From Prochlorococcus sp. AG-347-I15 (GTDB lineage: Bacteria > Cyanobacteriota > Cyanobacteriia > PCC-6307 > Cyanobiaceae), in assembly GCA_003281585.1 (NCBI GenBank), contig QCBN01000003.1, forward strand, positions 119,907-183,906: a stretch of 64,000 nt of DNA. Reading direction: 5' to 3'. The position numbers and the translations under genes were made by a program. The notes beneath the pieces were generated by a model, which made no database searches, was not told where the DNA came from, and worked only from the letters and a program-made list of their open reading frames with translations. Below, in pieces: positions 17,956 to 27,337 of this stretch. Numbering within the stretch: position 1 is the first letter of the stretch; each line of letters starts with the position of its first letter.

Positions 17956-18852
17956 ATGTCAAAACGTCATCCAGTAGTCGCTGTAACAGGATCTTCAGGA
18001 GCAGGAACAAGTACAGTAAAAAGAGCCTTTGAGCATATTTTTGCCAGAGAAGATATTGTTCCTGCAGTCGTAGAAGGTGATAGTTACCACAGGTTTGAAA
18101 GAATGCCTATGAAAAAAGCTATGGCAGAGGCTCTTTCAAAAGGTGAAAATTTTTCTCACTTTGGTCCAGAGGCAAATCTTTTTGACAAGCTAGAAGAACT
18201 TTTTAAAATCTATGGTGAAACTGGAGGAGGAAAGAAAAGATATTATCTACATAGCCTTGAAGAAGCAGAAGAACATAATACAAGACTTGGGACATCCTTA
18301 GAACCTGGGCAATTTACTCCATGGGAAGATATTCCTGAGGGAACAGACGTACTTTTTTATGAAGGTTTGCATGGCGGGGTAGAAGGAGATGGATACAATG
18401 TGGCATCTTATGCTGATTTACTTGTTGGAGTTGTTCCAATAACAAATTTAGAGTGGATTCAAAAAATCCATAGAGATAACGCAGAAAGAGGTTACTCAGC
18501 GGAAACCATTGTGGATACTATATTGAGAAGAATGCCTGATTATATAAATCACATTTGCCCACAATTCAGCAAAACCGATATTAATTTCCAAAGAATTCCT
18601 ACAATTGACACTTCTAATCCTTTCATATGCAGGAACATCCCTACTCCTGATGAGAGCTTTGTGATCATACATTTCAGAAAAGGGGCAAGGGAGAAATGGG
18701 GGATTGATTTTCAATACTTGCTTGGAATGATTAACGAGTCATTTATGTCAAGTCCAACAAGTATCGTTGTAAATGGAGGAAAAATGGGATTCGCAATGGA
18801 ACTAATTCTCACTCCAATAATTCATAAAATGATTGAGGAGAAAAATAAATAA
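17956..18852 (+). CDS. prk: Phosphoribulokinase, proteobacterial (type I) form
   Basis: 298 residues. It phosphorylates ribulose 5-phosphate to the Rubisco substrate. The P-loop reads GSSGAGTST (12-20), and EGDSYHRFERM, YFGPEAN-like HFGPEANLFDKLE, FYEGLHGG and NLEWIQKIHRD are hallmark motifs of the roughly 290-residue type I enzymes of proteobacteria. Plant-like cyanobacterial PRK differs: it has a GDSGCGKST loop with a regulatory cysteine. Only two cysteines are present (in HICPQF and FICRN), neither in the P-loop, so classical thioredoxin control through that pair is unlikely. It starts the carbon block with accD and both aldolases. Confidence 0.95.
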   Translation: MSKRHPVVAVTGSSGAGTSTVKRAFEHIFAREDIVPAVVEGDSYHRFERMPMKKAMAEALSKGENFSHFGPEANLFDKLEELFKIYGETGGGKKRYYLHSLEEAEEHNTRLGTSLEPGQFTPWEDIPEGTDVLFYEGLHGGVEGDGYNVASYADLLVGVVPITNLEWIQKIHRDNAERGYSAETIVDTILRRMPDYINHICPQFSKTDINFQRIPTIDTSNPFICRNIPTPDESFVIIHFRKGAREKWGIDFQYLLGMINESFMSSPTSIVVNGGKMGFAMELILTPIIHKMIEEKNK

Positions 18853-18992
18853 TAATTAATTTTCGATTATCAACTCAAATCATTATATTTTTTGGTTTGC
18901 AGAGTTTTTAATCTAAAGGATCTCAAATTTTTATATATCTTTCTTGATAAAAGTACCTTATTTAGATTTAAATAGAAAAAACAGTAAACGTT

Positions 18993-19874
18993 GTGTCATT
19001 AATCGACTGGTTTGCCGCAAGGCGTAAAGATCAATTTGTTGGGAAAGTTTCGCAAGATACTGATGAGGGAGATGGTTTGTGGGTTAAATGTTTAGAATGT
19101 TCGCAAGTAGCCTATAGAAAAGACCTAATTTCAAATTTCAATGTTTGTAGTAATTGTGGACACCACAATAGGATTAATAGCGATGAAAGGATAAATATAA
19201 TTGCTGACAAAAATTCATTCGAGGAGTTTGATAGTTCACTAAGTCCTACAGATCCTTTAGGTTTCAAAGATAGAAGAGCTTATGCTGATCGAATCAAAGA
19301 AAGTCAAGCAGGTACAGGTTTAAGAGATGGAGTCGTAACAGGTATCTGTTCTGTAAATTCAATGCCTTTAGCATTAGCTGTTATGGATTTTAGATTTATG
19401 GGAGGATCCATGGGTTCAGTAGTTGGTGAAAAAATTACAAGGATAATTGAGAAAGCAACTTTAGAAAATTTTCCAATTCTTATTGTTTGCGCATCAGGAG
19501 GAGCAAGGATGCAAGAAGGTATGTTAAGTCTCATGCAAATGGCAAAAATATCTGGAGCACTAAAAAAACATAAAGAAAAAAATCTTCTTTATATGCCTTT
19601 GTTAACTCATCCAACCACTGGGGGCGTAACAGCAAGCTTTGCAATGTTGGGTGATTTAATTTTGGCAGAACCTAAAGCTCTTATTGGTTTCGCAGGAAGA
19701 AGAGTTATAGAGCAAACATTAAGAGAAAAATTACCCGATAATTTTCAAACAGCTGAATATCTTCTTGAGCATGGTTTTGTTGATGTAATTGTTAAAAGGA
19801 AAGATCTCAAGGATACTCTGACTAAAATTTTAAAAATTCATGGTGTAAAAGAACTTGCAAAAACAAATATATAA
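18993..19874 (+). CDS. accD: Acetyl-CoA carboxylase carboxyltransferase beta subunit
   Basis: 293 residues from a GTG start. An N-terminal zinc ribbon with two CxxC pairs (CLEC at about 35-38, CSNC at about 54-57) is followed by a crotonase-type carboxyltransferase domain ([45 protein letters not shown]). With AccA it moves the carboxyl group from biotin to acetyl-CoA for fatty acid synthesis. One base separates its stop from the next ATG, implying co-transcription with the small exported protein. Confidence 0.97.
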   Translation: MSLIDWFAARRKDQFVGKVSQDTDEGDGLWVKCLECSQVAYRKDLISNFNVCSNCGHHNRINSDERINIIADKNSFEEFDSSLSPTDPLGFKDRRAYADRIKESQAGTGLRDGVVTGICSVNSMPLALAVMDFRFMGGSMGSVVGEKITRIIEKATLENFPILIVCASGGARMQEGMLSLMQMAKISGALKKHKEKNLLYMPLLTHPTTGGVTASFAMLGDLILAEPKALIGFAGRRVIEQTLREKLPDNFQTAEYLLEHGFVDVIVKRKDLKDTLTKILKIHGVKELAKTNI

Positions 19875-19875
19875 A

Positions 19876-20268
19876 ATGCGAATTATTTCAAATTTCTTTT
19901 ATTTTTCTTTAAGTCTTTTATTTTTAATTTTTAATTTTGCTCCGTATTCTTATGGGATAGGAAATGTTGACTGGGTCCTACTAAAAGAGAATAATGAAGG
20001 GAAAGAATGGCTTGATAGAGGAAGTATCAAGACGCTTCAAAATGGTGAAATAAGTGTCTTAACAAAGTTTTTTAAAAATCCAACTAATTCTGATGATGAT
20101 GGAGAGTTATCACTTTATGTAATGAGAATTAATTGCGATGAAAAAAAGTTCAAAGATACTTCCATAAATGGAATTCCTCAGTTTAATTCAAAATGGAGAA
20201 CTTCTAATAATGATGAACTAATAGATATTGTTATTGAAAATAGTTGTTCAGAGTTTATTAATAGATAA
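19876..20268 (+). CDS. Exported protein resembling surface-adhesin E family
   Basis: About 130 residues from the ATG at 19876, one base after accD. An N-terminal hydrophobic signal (about 8-25, ending near SYG) predicts export. The mature part has a WVLLKENNEGKEWLDRGSI start and later INCDEKKF and ENSCSEF, giving two cysteines that could form a disulfide. The pattern of W...D..SI followed by a strand is like the small surface-adhesin E family. Function is not known. An earlier in-frame TTG exists but overlaps accD by 20 bases. Confidence 0.65.
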   Translation: MRIISNFFYFSLSLLFLIFNFAPYSYGIGNVDWVLLKENNEGKEWLDRGSIKTLQNGEISVLTKFFKNPTNSDDDGELSLYVMRINCDEKKFKDTSINGIPQFNSKWRTSNNDELIDIVIENSCSEFINR

Positions 20269-20270
20269 GA

Positions 20271-21368
20271 ATGAATACTAAAAATAAAAAATTAAAAATA
20301 GCAATCGCTGGATTAGGATTTGGAAAAAAAGTCCATTTAGAGGCATTAAAAGAGTCTGATTATTTAACTCCTGTAGCTATTTATCATTATGAGACTAAGC
20401 AAAAATTGATACTAGAAAAAGAAACTGGATTAGAGTTCTTTCATAATTGGCAAGAATTAGTCAAATCTCCAAAAATTGATGGAATCATAATTGCTACCCC
20501 TCCTGAATCAAGATTTAAATTAGCAAAACAAGCTCTTGAGAATAATAAAAATTTGCTTCTAGAAAAACCCGTTTCAATATCTTCCTCTGAAATTGAAGAG
20601 CTTCAGAGAATATCGTTGTTTAATAATTTAAGCGTATGTGTTGATTTTGAATATAGAGCAGTACCTCTTTTCCTTCAGACAAAAAAACTTATTGATGAAA
20701 ATATCTTAGGAGATATATATTTAGTCAAATTAGATTGGCTAATGGGCAGTAGATCCGACCCCAAAAGATCCTGGAATTGGTATTCATTGGAAGAAAAAGG
20801 TGGAGGAGTTATTGGCGCTTTAGGTACTCATGCATTCGATATGTTGAATTGGTTTTTTGGAGAATCGATAAATGTATCTGGCAAGTTAGCAACATCAATA
20901 AAAAAAAGACCTTTACCTAATTCATCTGATTTAAATGATGTTACGAGTGAAGATGTATGTTTAGCAAATATAGAAATATCAAACTATAACTCGAATCTTA
21001 TTCCATGTCAGGTATCTTTATCATCGATTTCTAAAAACGGTAGAGGATTTAGTTTAGAAATATATGGAAGCGAAGGTTCACTTATTCTTAAAAGTGAAAA
21101 CCAAAAAGATTATGTACATGGTTTTAATTTGAAATATTCAAACAACGAAAATAAAACACAAAATCTAACTGCAGATTCAAGTTTTAATTTTGAAAAAACA
21201 TGGACTGATGGGAGAATAGCTCCAGTTTTGAGAATTCAAAATTTATGGGCTCAGAGTATAGTTAATAAAACACCTGTAATTCCAGGCTTAATTGAGGGAC
21301 TTGCTAGTCATAAAGTTTGCGAAGCCATAAGAGAATCTTCGAAAAGTGGATTAAGTATCAAAATTTGA
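20271..21368 (+). CDS. Gfo/Idh/MocA-family oxidoreductase
   Basis: 365 residues. The N-terminal Rossmann domain shows IAGLGFGKKVHLEAL (about 12-26) and IIATPPESRF. EKPVS is the conserved lysine loop that binds cofactor and substrate. A C-terminal alpha/beta domain (about 130-360) contains GVIGALGTHAFDMLNWFFG, with the catalytic-type histidine. Such enzymes act on sugars or related polyols with NAD(P). The precise substrate is unknown. Starts two bases after the previous stop, so it belongs to the accD transcription unit. Confidence 0.85.
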   Translation: MNTKNKKLKIAIAGLGFGKKVHLEALKESDYLTPVAIYHYETKQKLILEKETGLEFFHNWQELVKSPKIDGIIIATPPESRFKLAKQALENNKNLLLEKPVSISSSEIEELQRISLFNNLSVCVDFEYRAVPLFLQTKKLIDENILGDIYLVKLDWLMGSRSDPKRSWNWYSLEEKGGGVIGALGTHAFDMLNWFFGESINVSGKLATSIKKRPLPNSSDLNDVTSEDVCLANIEISNYNSNLIPCQVSLSSISKNGRGFSLEIYGSEGSLILKSENQKDYVHGFNLKYSNNENKTQNLTADSSFNFEKTWTDGRIAPVLRIQNLWAQSIVNKTPVIPGLIEGLASHKVCEAIRESSKSGLSIKI

Positions 21369-21471
21369 GGCTATACATTTAAAAGTAGCAATTATCACCC
21401 GATAAAGTATTGAATTGATTTTATTTTTTTTTCATATTCTGGAAAAATCAATTGAACTGATTTATTAAAGA

Positions 21472-22539
21472 ATGGCTTTAAATTTTTACAAAAATGAGCT
21501 TAAAGAAAATGCTCAATTACTAGCTAATAAAGGAAAAGGGATATTAGCGGTAGATGAATCCACTAAAACAGTAGGTAAAAGACTCGCTGGAATTGGCGTT
21601 GAGAATACTGAAGACAATAGGAAAGCATATAGAGGAATGCTTTTTACCACAGAGGGTCTTGGTAAATATATAAGTGGAGCAATCCTATTCGAAGAAACTC
21701 TTTATCAGAATCACCAAGATGGCGAGTCAATGGTTAAGAAACTAAATGATTTAGGTATTATTCCAGGTATAAAGGTCGATAAAGGGCTAAATCCACTTCC
21801 AGGAGGAGGAGATGTAGAAACTTTTTGCTCTGGCCTAGATGGGTTAGTTGAAAGAGCAGCAAAATATTATGAACAAGGTGCCAGATTTGCAAAGTGGAGA
21901 GCAGTTCTGCAAATTACAAATGATGGTTGTCCTTCAAAACTATCAATTCAAGAGAATGCTTGGGGATTAGCAAGGTATGCAAGATCAGTTCAAGAATCTG
22001 GGTTGGTACCAATTATTGAACCTGAAATCTTAATGGATGGCGATCATACTATTGAAAAAACCGCTGAAGTTCAAGAAGAGGTAATAAAGCAGGTTTATAT
22101 TGCATGTCAAGCAAATGGAGTTTTTCTGGAAGGGACTCTATTAAAACCTTCTATGACTGTTAATGGAGCAGATTGTCCAACAAAGGCTGATCCTATGAAA
22201 GTTGCTGAAATGACAATCAGAACTATGGAAAGATGCGTTCCTGCAGCTGTTCCTGGAATAGTTTTTTTATCAGGAGGGTTAAGCGAAGAAGCTGCTTCTG
22301 TTTATTTAAATAATATGAATACTCTTTACAGGAAAGCTTTATGGAATGTTTCATTCTCCTATGGAAGAGCATTACAGCACTCATGCTTAAAAGCTTGGAA
22401 AGGAAGCGACGTTGAAGGGGGTCAAAAAGCATTAATAGCAAGAGCCCAAGCAAACTCTGAAGCTTCAAAAGGTGCCTATGTAGCGGGATCCCAACCTTCA
22501 TCTGATGAGCAATTGTTTGTAGCAGGCTACACTTACTAA
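21472..22539 (+). CDS. fda: Fructose-bisphosphate aldolase, class I
   Basis: 355 residues of the Schiff-base (class I) aldolase family. Signature segments are GILAVDESTKTVGKRLAGIG, FEETLYQ, IKVDKGL, KWRAVL, and EGTLLKPSM, which holds the catalytic lysine. GIVFLSGG and NMNTLY..ALWNVSFSYGRALQ follow. It needs no metal. The gene lies directly upstream of the unrelated class II aldolase, giving the cell two isofunctional enzymes. The 103-base spacer before it is AT-rich without a clear terminator. Confidence 0.95.
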   Translation: MALNFYKNELKENAQLLANKGKGILAVDESTKTVGKRLAGIGVENTEDNRKAYRGMLFTTEGLGKYISGAILFEETLYQNHQDGESMVKKLNDLGIIPGIKVDKGLNPLPGGGDVETFCSGLDGLVERAAKYYEQGARFAKWRAVLQITNDGCPSKLSIQENAWGLARYARSVQESGLVPIIEPEILMDGDHTIEKTAEVQEEVIKQVYIACQANGVFLEGTLLKPSMTVNGADCPTKADPMKVAEMTIRTMERCVPAAVPGIVFLSGGLSEEAASVYLNNMNTLYRKALWNVSFSYGRALQHSCLKAWKGSDVEGGQKALIARAQANSEASKGAYVAGSQPSSDEQLFVAGYTY

Positions 22540-22633
22540 CTAAAAAAATTCTAAAAATATACTCTGGGTCATAAAATTAGTATCTTTAATTTAGTATTTT
22601 GTATATCTAATGACGTGACATTTGATACCTATT

Positions 22634-22671
22634 TATACTAAACTCTCGGAAACATATGCTTTACGTAGCAT
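22634..22671 (+). promoter_or_regulatory. Probable promoter and leader hairpin of class II aldolase
   Basis: A -10 box TATACT lies at 22634-22639, with TGACGT 17 bases upstream as a weak -35. The leader then contains a small inverted repeat, ATGCT (22656-22660) and AGCAT (22667-22671), separated by six bases. The hairpin is short and may not matter. The promoter fits separate expression of the class II aldolase. Confidence 0.35.
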
Positions 22672-22687
22672 TTAACTTATTTTAATT

Positions 22688-23761
22688 ATGGCCCTCGTTC
22701 CACTAAGACTACTTTTAGATCACGCTGCTGAGAATGGTTACGGTATTCCAGCTTTCAATGTTAATAATCTTGAGCAAGTTCAAGCAATCATGGAAGCAGC
22801 ATATGAAACTGATAGTCCTGTAATCCTCCAAGCTTCAAGAGGGGCAAGAAATTATGCAGGAGAAATTTTCCTACGTCATCTAATACTTGCCGCTACAGAA
22901 ACATATCCTAATATTCCAGTAGTAATGCACCAAGACCATGGTAATGAGCCATCAACATGCTACTCGGCAGCAATAAATGGTTTCACATCAGTAATGATGG
23001 ATGGCTCTCTAGAAGCAGATGCAAAAACACCCGCTAGTTACGAATATAATGTTGCAGTTACTAAAAAAGTAGTAGATTTTGCTCATTCAGTTGGAGTTAG
23101 TGTTGAAGGAGAGTTGGGTTGCTTAGGTTCATTAGAAACAGGAAAGGGTGAGGCAGAAGATGGTCATGGATTTGAAGGTGAACTTTCTACAGACATGCTT
23201 TTGACTGATCCTGAAGAAGCGGCAGATTTTGTTGCCAAAACAAAAGTTGATGCATTAGCAATTGCTATAGGTACAAGTCATGGTGCATATAAATTCACAA
23301 GGAAGCCTACAGGAGAAGTTCTTGCAATAAGCAGAATCGCTGAGATCCATAAAGCACTTCCAAATACACATCTTGTAATGCACGGATCTAGTTCAGTGCC
23401 TCAGGAATGGTTAGATATAATTAACAAATATGGTGGTGAAATCCCTCAAACATATGGTGTTCCTGTTGAAGAGATTCAAGAGGGAATAAGAAATGGAGTT
23501 AGGAAAGTCAACATTGACACCGATAACAGACTTGCTTTCACCGCCGCTGTTAGAGAGGCAGCATTTGCTGATAAGGCAAACTTTGACCCAAGACATTTCA
23601 ACAAACCTGCTAGAAAATACATGAAGCAAGTTTGTCTTGATAGATACAAGCAGTTCTGGTGCGAAGGTCAAGCAAGTAAGATCAAACAAAACAGCACAAA
23701 TTATTTTGCTGATCTTTACGCAAAAGGTGATTTAGATCCATTAGTAAAAGCTACTGTTTAA
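22688..23761 (+). CDS. cbbA: Fructose-bisphosphate aldolase, class II
   Basis: 357 residues of the zinc-dependent aldolase, Calvin-cycle type, which can also condense erythrose 4-phosphate with DHAP. The zinc and catalytic site reads MHQDHGNEP (about 80-88). [30 protein letters not shown] and HGSSSVP are conserved. The C-terminal third is typical of the CbbA subtype ([27 protein letters not shown]). It is followed 25 bases later by a strong terminator. Relative to its neighbours it has more GC at wobble positions, consistent with high expression. Confidence 0.97.
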   Translation: MALVPLRLLLDHAAENGYGIPAFNVNNLEQVQAIMEAAYETDSPVILQASRGARNYAGEIFLRHLILAATETYPNIPVVMHQDHGNEPSTCYSAAINGFTSVMMDGSLEADAKTPASYEYNVAVTKKVVDFAHSVGVSVEGELGCLGSLETGKGEAEDGHGFEGELSTDMLLTDPEEAADFVAKTKVDALAIAIGTSHGAYKFTRKPTGEVLAISRIAEIHKALPNTHLVMHGSSSVPQEWLDIINKYGGEIPQTYGVPVEEIQEGIRNGVRKVNIDTDNRLAFTAAVREAAFADKANFDPRHFNKPARKYMKQVCLDRYKQFWCEGQASKIKQNSTNYFADLYAKGDLDPLVKATV

Positions 23762-23786
23762 TTTCTTCCCAAATTAAATAAAAAAA

Positions 23787-23813
23787 GACCTCCAAGATTG
23801 GGGGTCTTTTTTT
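23787..23813 (+). terminator. Rho-independent terminator between cbbA and purQ
   Basis: A seven-base stem GACCTCC (23787-23793) pairs with GGGGGTC (23800-23806), with one G-T pair and a six-base loop. It is followed by seven T and preceded by a run of A, so it can stop transcription from both the aldolase and the convergent purQ. It is the clearest terminator in the window. Confidence 0.9.
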
Positions 23814-24477
23814 ATTTCAATATTAATGATTTTAATGTAAAGAGACCATCAGTCCCGCCAATTGTCTCGTCACATGCACGTTCTGGATGAGGCATTAAAC
23901 CTAGAACATTACCCTTTTCATTTGTTATGCCTGCGATATCGAATGAAGATCCATTAGGATTATTTTTATATCTCAAAGCGATCAATTCATCATCTACAAG
24001 TTTTTTTAAAGTATCAGAATCACAATGATATCTTCCTTCCCCATGCGCTATGGGTAACTTAATAGTTTGTTTTTCACCTCCATCATTAAACCAACCTCCT
24101 TTTGAAGAAACAATATCAAGTTCAACATCATCACAGATGAAATTAAGATTTTTATTTGCAGTAAGGGCACCAGGCAAAAAGCCTGATTCTGTCAAGATTT
24201 GGAACCCATTACAAATTCCTAAAACTCTTCTTCCACTTTTCACAAAGTCATCCAAGGCATTTATTAATGGAGAGAATCTCGCTATTGCTCCGCATCTTAA
24301 ATAATCACCATAGCTAAATCCTCCGGGTAAAACTATTGCATCTACATCGCTTAAATCTGAAGACTCATGCCACAAGTATTTTGTTCTTATGTCTAAACAA
24401 CCTTCCAATGCCCATGAAACATCACGATCACAATTAGAACCAGGGAAGACAACAACTCCAACAGTAAAATTATCCAT
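23812..24477 (-). CDS. purQ: Phosphoribosylformylglycinamidine synthase subunit PurQ
   Basis: 221 residues. A class I glutamine amidotransferase that supplies ammonia to PurL for FGAM formation in purine synthesis. The nucleophile elbow is GICNGFQIL (about 90-98). The oxyanion region is [11 protein letters not shown], and the His-Glu pair is in [10 protein letters not shown] near the C-terminus. PurS is encoded one base upstream, so the pair is made from one message. PurL is not in the window. Confidence 0.96.
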   Translation of the reverse strand: MDNFTVGVVVFPGSNCDRDVSWALEGCLDIRTKYLWHESSDLSDVDAIVLPGGFSYGDYLRCGAIARFSPLINALDDFVKSGRRVLGICNGFQILTESGFLPGALTANKNLNFICDDVELDIVSSKGGWFNDGGEKQTIKLPIAHGEGRYHCDSDTLKKLVDDELIALRYKNNPNGSSFDIAGITNEKGNVLGLMPHPERACDETIGGTDGLFTLKSLILK

Positions 24478-24478
24478 C

Positions 24479-24733
24479 TTATAATTTTTCTAATGAATAC
24501 TCATAATCTTCAATAACAGTATTTGCGAATAACCTATCACACAATAAATCAATTTTTTCTCTTACTTCGTTTTCACCATTACCTTCTATTTTTACCTCAA
24601 TCATTTTTCCTATACGTAATGATTTTATTCCCTCGGCTCCAAGTTTTATAGAAGCAGATTTGGTAGCTTCCCCTGCTGGATCTAAAACTGAAGGTCTTAG
24701 TCTTACAAAAACTTTTACAGCAAATTGGTCCAA
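24479..24733 (-). CDS. purS: Phosphoribosylformylglycinamidine synthase subunit PurS
   Basis: 84 residues. This small subunit bridges PurQ and PurL and helps pass ammonia between them. The family motifs are [16 protein letters not shown] (about 9-24) and [10 protein letters not shown] (about 39-48). It starts at TTG; there is no ATG that keeps the conserved first strand. It is immediately upstream of purQ. Confidence 0.93.
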   Translation of the reverse strand: MDQFAVKVFVRLRPSVLDPAGEATKSASIKLGAEGIKSLRIGKMIEVKIEGNGENEVREKIDLLCDRLFANTVIEDYEYSLEKL

Positions 24734-24830
24734 TAAAAAAATTAATTTCTACTAGAAGATTAGTTTAAATTTTAATAAAAAAAACTATTGATTAATAAAC
24801 AAATATTTTTACCTTAAGGTTTCTGAGTAA

Positions 24831-24995
24831 TTAAATGTTTATATAGCCTCTACCAAAACAAACTAAACAAGTTCTCCTTGAATTTTCATGTGTTTTAAAA
24901 TTTCCTGCCCCTCCACATTTTGAACATTTTATTTTATCAATTGATGTAACGTCGTCAGAGATTATTTGTTTTAAAGTAATTTTTGAATTTTCCAT
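24831..24995 (-). CDS. Mini-protein with DnaJ-type CxxCxGxG zinc finger
   Basis: A 54-residue open frame starting at the ATG (24995) and ending in TAA. It has two cysteine knuckles, CSKCGGAG (about 24-31) and CLVCFGRG (about 44-51), exactly the CxxCxGxG repeat of the DnaJ cysteine-rich domain. That gives one four-cysteine zinc site. The J domain and the rest of DnaJ are absent. Such mini zinc-finger proteins in phototrophs are associated with thylakoid or cofactor assembly, but the role of this one is unknown. It fills what would otherwise be a 308-base gap and lies downstream of the G3E GTPase. Confidence 0.75.
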   Translation of the reverse strand: MENSKITLKQIISDDVTSIDKIKCSKCGGAGNFKTHENSRRTCLVCFGRGYINI

Positions 24996-25041
24996 CTTGG
25001 GCTGTCTACTGTAGTTAGTATCCCAACAGCTAACTTTAAAG

Positions 25042-26106
25042 TCAAATTGCTATTTTTAGGTCACTTAAAATCTTAAATTTCTCTTTAATTTTTTTATTGA
25101 AATTTTTTATAGATTTTTCATCAAAGGAAATTATTACTAATTCAAGCCCAGCATTATCATTTGGTCTCCAACAATTATCTGGAGCTTCTTCAAACCAAGT
25201 ATTAATTTTCTTTCCAACAATTTGTATTTGTAAAGGCAATGTTTTGTTTGGTATCCAAATACGTCCTTTTATTCGAAGAATGTTTAATTCATCCAAGATT
25301 TTTGACATCTCCTTTTCAAAGTCATTTTTTTCAAGGAAATAATTTAATTTAAATGAATCTGATACAAGATCAACATGATTATGGTCATGTTCTTCCGTTA
25401 AAAATTCTTTATAAGTCTCTTTTTTAAAATTAAAGTCAAATAAATAATTTAAATCAATTTTGCCATTCTTGGATTTAAGAACTGGTGTAGGTGAGTTTAG
25501 ACTTCCTTGAATTTTATTTTTTACAACGTCAAACTGATCATCATTTAAGATATCTGATCTTGAGACTAAAACGATATCAGAAACTTCTAGTTGATCCTCA
25601 AAAAGTTCATCTATAGAGGCGTTGTGGTCAATTTTATCTGTTTCATTAAATTGTTTTGTTATTTTATTTAAATTATTAATTGGTGAACCATTAAGCATTG
25701 ATTCTCCATTAACGATGCCAACAACTACATCAAGATAGACGGAAGACCTAATCTCAGGCCAGTTAAGTGCTTGAATTAAGGGAATTGGTAGTGCCAAGCC
25801 ACTTGTTTCGATAATTATTGATTCGATGGGAGGATTAAATTCTAGGAGAGTTTTTATTGATGGAACAAAATCGTCTTGAACAGTACAACATAAACATCCA
25901 TTGTTTAATTCGATAACGCAGTCCTCTTCAGATTCATCACGTTTATCACAACTTTTAATCAAATCACCGTCAATTCCAACATCACCAAATTCATTAATGA
26001 TTAAACCAAATTTTTTATTACTCTCTTTTAAAAGATATCTTAGAAAAGTTGTTTTACCTGAACCAAGAAATCCCGAAACAACAATAACTGGAATTTTTTT
26101 TTTCAT
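25042..26106 (-). CDS. COG0523/CobW-type G3E GTPase (metal chaperone family)
   Basis: 354 residues. Walker A GFLGSGKTT (about 12-20) and the metal-binding GCLCC motif (CxCC, about 70-74) define the G3E family; ETSGLALP is the switch region. A histidine cluster (EEHDHNHVD, about 240-248) lies before the CobW C-terminal domain (about 255-350). It may load zinc or cobalt into client proteins. Nine bases separate it from the pentapeptide gene upstream, so the two are probably one operon. Client and metal cannot be read from sequence. Confidence 0.88.
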   Translation of the reverse strand: MKKKIPVIVVSGFLGSGKTTFLRYLLKESNKKFGLIINEFGDVGIDGDLIKSCDKRDESEEDCVIELNNGCLCCTVQDDFVPSIKTLLEFNPPIESIIIETSGLALPIPLIQALNWPEIRSSVYLDVVVGIVNGESMLNGSPINNLNKITKQFNETDKIDHNASIDELFEDQLEVSDIVLVSRSDILNDDQFDVVKNKIQGSLNSPTPVLKSKNGKIDLNYLFDFNFKKETYKEFLTEEHDHNHVDLVSDSFKLNYFLEKNDFEKEMSKILDELNILRIKGRIWIPNKTLPLQIQIVGKKINTWFEEAPDNCWRPNDNAGLELVIISFDEKSIKNFNKKIKEKFKILSDLKIAI

Positions 26107-26115
26107 CTTTGATGA

Positions 26116-26628
26116 TTAACAACCTAAGCTATATTCTGTACTCTCTCCTGTAGAACTATTTGTCCCATTAGCAATCGCACATAATTGTTTTTGTTGTGTA
26201 CGACTAAGAACAGCATCAGTAAAATCTGCACCATCTATTTTTGCACCTTCAAAATTACTCTCCATTAATAAAGCATTAGTAAAATTAACATCCGAAAGAT
26301 CAGCATCTGTAAAGTCTGTTGCATAAGCTAGTGCATCTCTTAAATTCGCTCCAGTAAACTTTGAGTTTTGCAATTTACTATTATTGAACACCGCCCCTTC
26401 TAAATTACTTTCACTGAAATTAAACCCATTCAAATCAAACTTAACGTATTCGTTACCACTTAAGTCTTGACCATGCATATCTGGCTCTAAATTAAGGTCT
26501 TGCTGGTTTCTAATCTCTGGAGGTCTTTTAGCCCATGCAGAATTTACAGAATTAAAAAATAAAATCCCAACGAATAACAAAGTAATTAATGCATACTTTA
26601 GTGAGGGGAAAACAATTGATTTAATCAT
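26116..26628 (-). CDS. Exported pentapeptide-repeat protein
   Basis: 170 residues. A signal peptide (about 1-33, ending SAWA) predicts a lumenal or periplasmic protein. Residues about 55-150 are tandem pentapeptides of the A(D/N)Lxx type (for example FSESNLEGAVFNNSKLQNSKFTGANL), which fold as a right-handed quadrilateral helix. The tail has two cysteines (LCAIANG... and SLGC-end), possibly a disulfide. Function is unknown. It is the first gene of a minus-strand unit with the G3E GTPase. Confidence 0.85.
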   Translation of the reverse strand: MIKSIVFPSLKYALITLLFVGILFFNSVNSAWAKRPPEIRNQQDLNLEPDMHGQDLSGNEYVKFDLNGFNFSESNLEGAVFNNSKLQNSKFTGANLRDALAYATDFTDADLSDVNFTNALLMESNFEGAKIDGADFTDAVLSRTQQKQLCAIANGTNSSTGESTEYSLGC

Positions 26629-26690
26629 AATAAGACTGTATTTTGAACTTAAGTATTTAAAGTTTGTAATAGTATTTTAAAGGAAAATGT

Positions 26691-27308
26691 ATGGCAATGT
26701 CACTAAAGGTTATTGTTCCTCCTCATCCATTAATAAAACATTGGCTTTCAATATTGCGAGAAAAAAATACTCCAAATATTTTGTACTCAACAGGATATGA
26801 GCAATTAGGGAAATGGCTTACATATGAAGCATTACGTAATTGGCTACCATATAAAAAAGAAATAGTAAATACTGATAATGGAGACGCAGATGGATTCTTT
26901 ATTAATAATGATTATCCAATAAAAGTGCTCGCAATGTTGCCCGAAGGGTTATCTCTTTGGTTTGGATCTAAAGAAGTAATTCCTAATTCAAGCCTCTCAT
27001 TAGGAGAACTTCCTAAAACTATTGAATCAAATGAAGGAATTATATTTTATTCAGAACAAATAACAACAAAATCAGCGGCATTAGATACTTTAATTAAATT
27101 AAAGAAATTAGGTGTTGATTCAAATAGGATTCTTTTAATAACTGCTATTTGCTCAAATAAAGGGTTAAATGAAATTGCGAAATTATTCCCTAATCAGGTA
27201 ATTTACACTTCTTGCATAGATGAGGAAGACGAAAAAACACAATTATTAGTACCGGGTATTGGGAATCCTCTATCGCGTTTAAGTACTATATTTCAAGATA
27301 AGAACTAA
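26691..27308 (+). CDS. Uracil phosphoribosyltransferase-like protein with degenerate PRPP loop
   Basis: 205 residues. The ends match UPRTase: PPHPLIKHWLSILREKNTP near the start, then YTSCIDEEDE...LVPGIGNPLSRL near the end, where UPRTase binds uracil. But the central PRPP loop, VVDPMLATGGS in true enzymes, reads IIFYSEQITTKSA here. The RAG motif is LPEG. It therefore probably cannot use PRPP in the usual way and may be a regulatory or structural relative, or have a different substrate. The gene is intact, with ordinary codon use. Confidence 0.7.
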   Translation: MAMSLKVIVPPHPLIKHWLSILREKNTPNILYSTGYEQLGKWLTYEALRNWLPYKKEIVNTDNGDADGFFINNDYPIKVLAMLPEGLSLWFGSKEVIPNSSLSLGELPKTIESNEGIIFYSEQITTKSAALDTLIKLKKLGVDSNRILLITAICSNKGLNEIAKLFPNQVIYTSCIDEEDEKTQLLVPGIGNPLSRLSTIFQDKN

Positions 27309-27337
27309 TATAGAATATAGGAGTAAATATTTTATCA

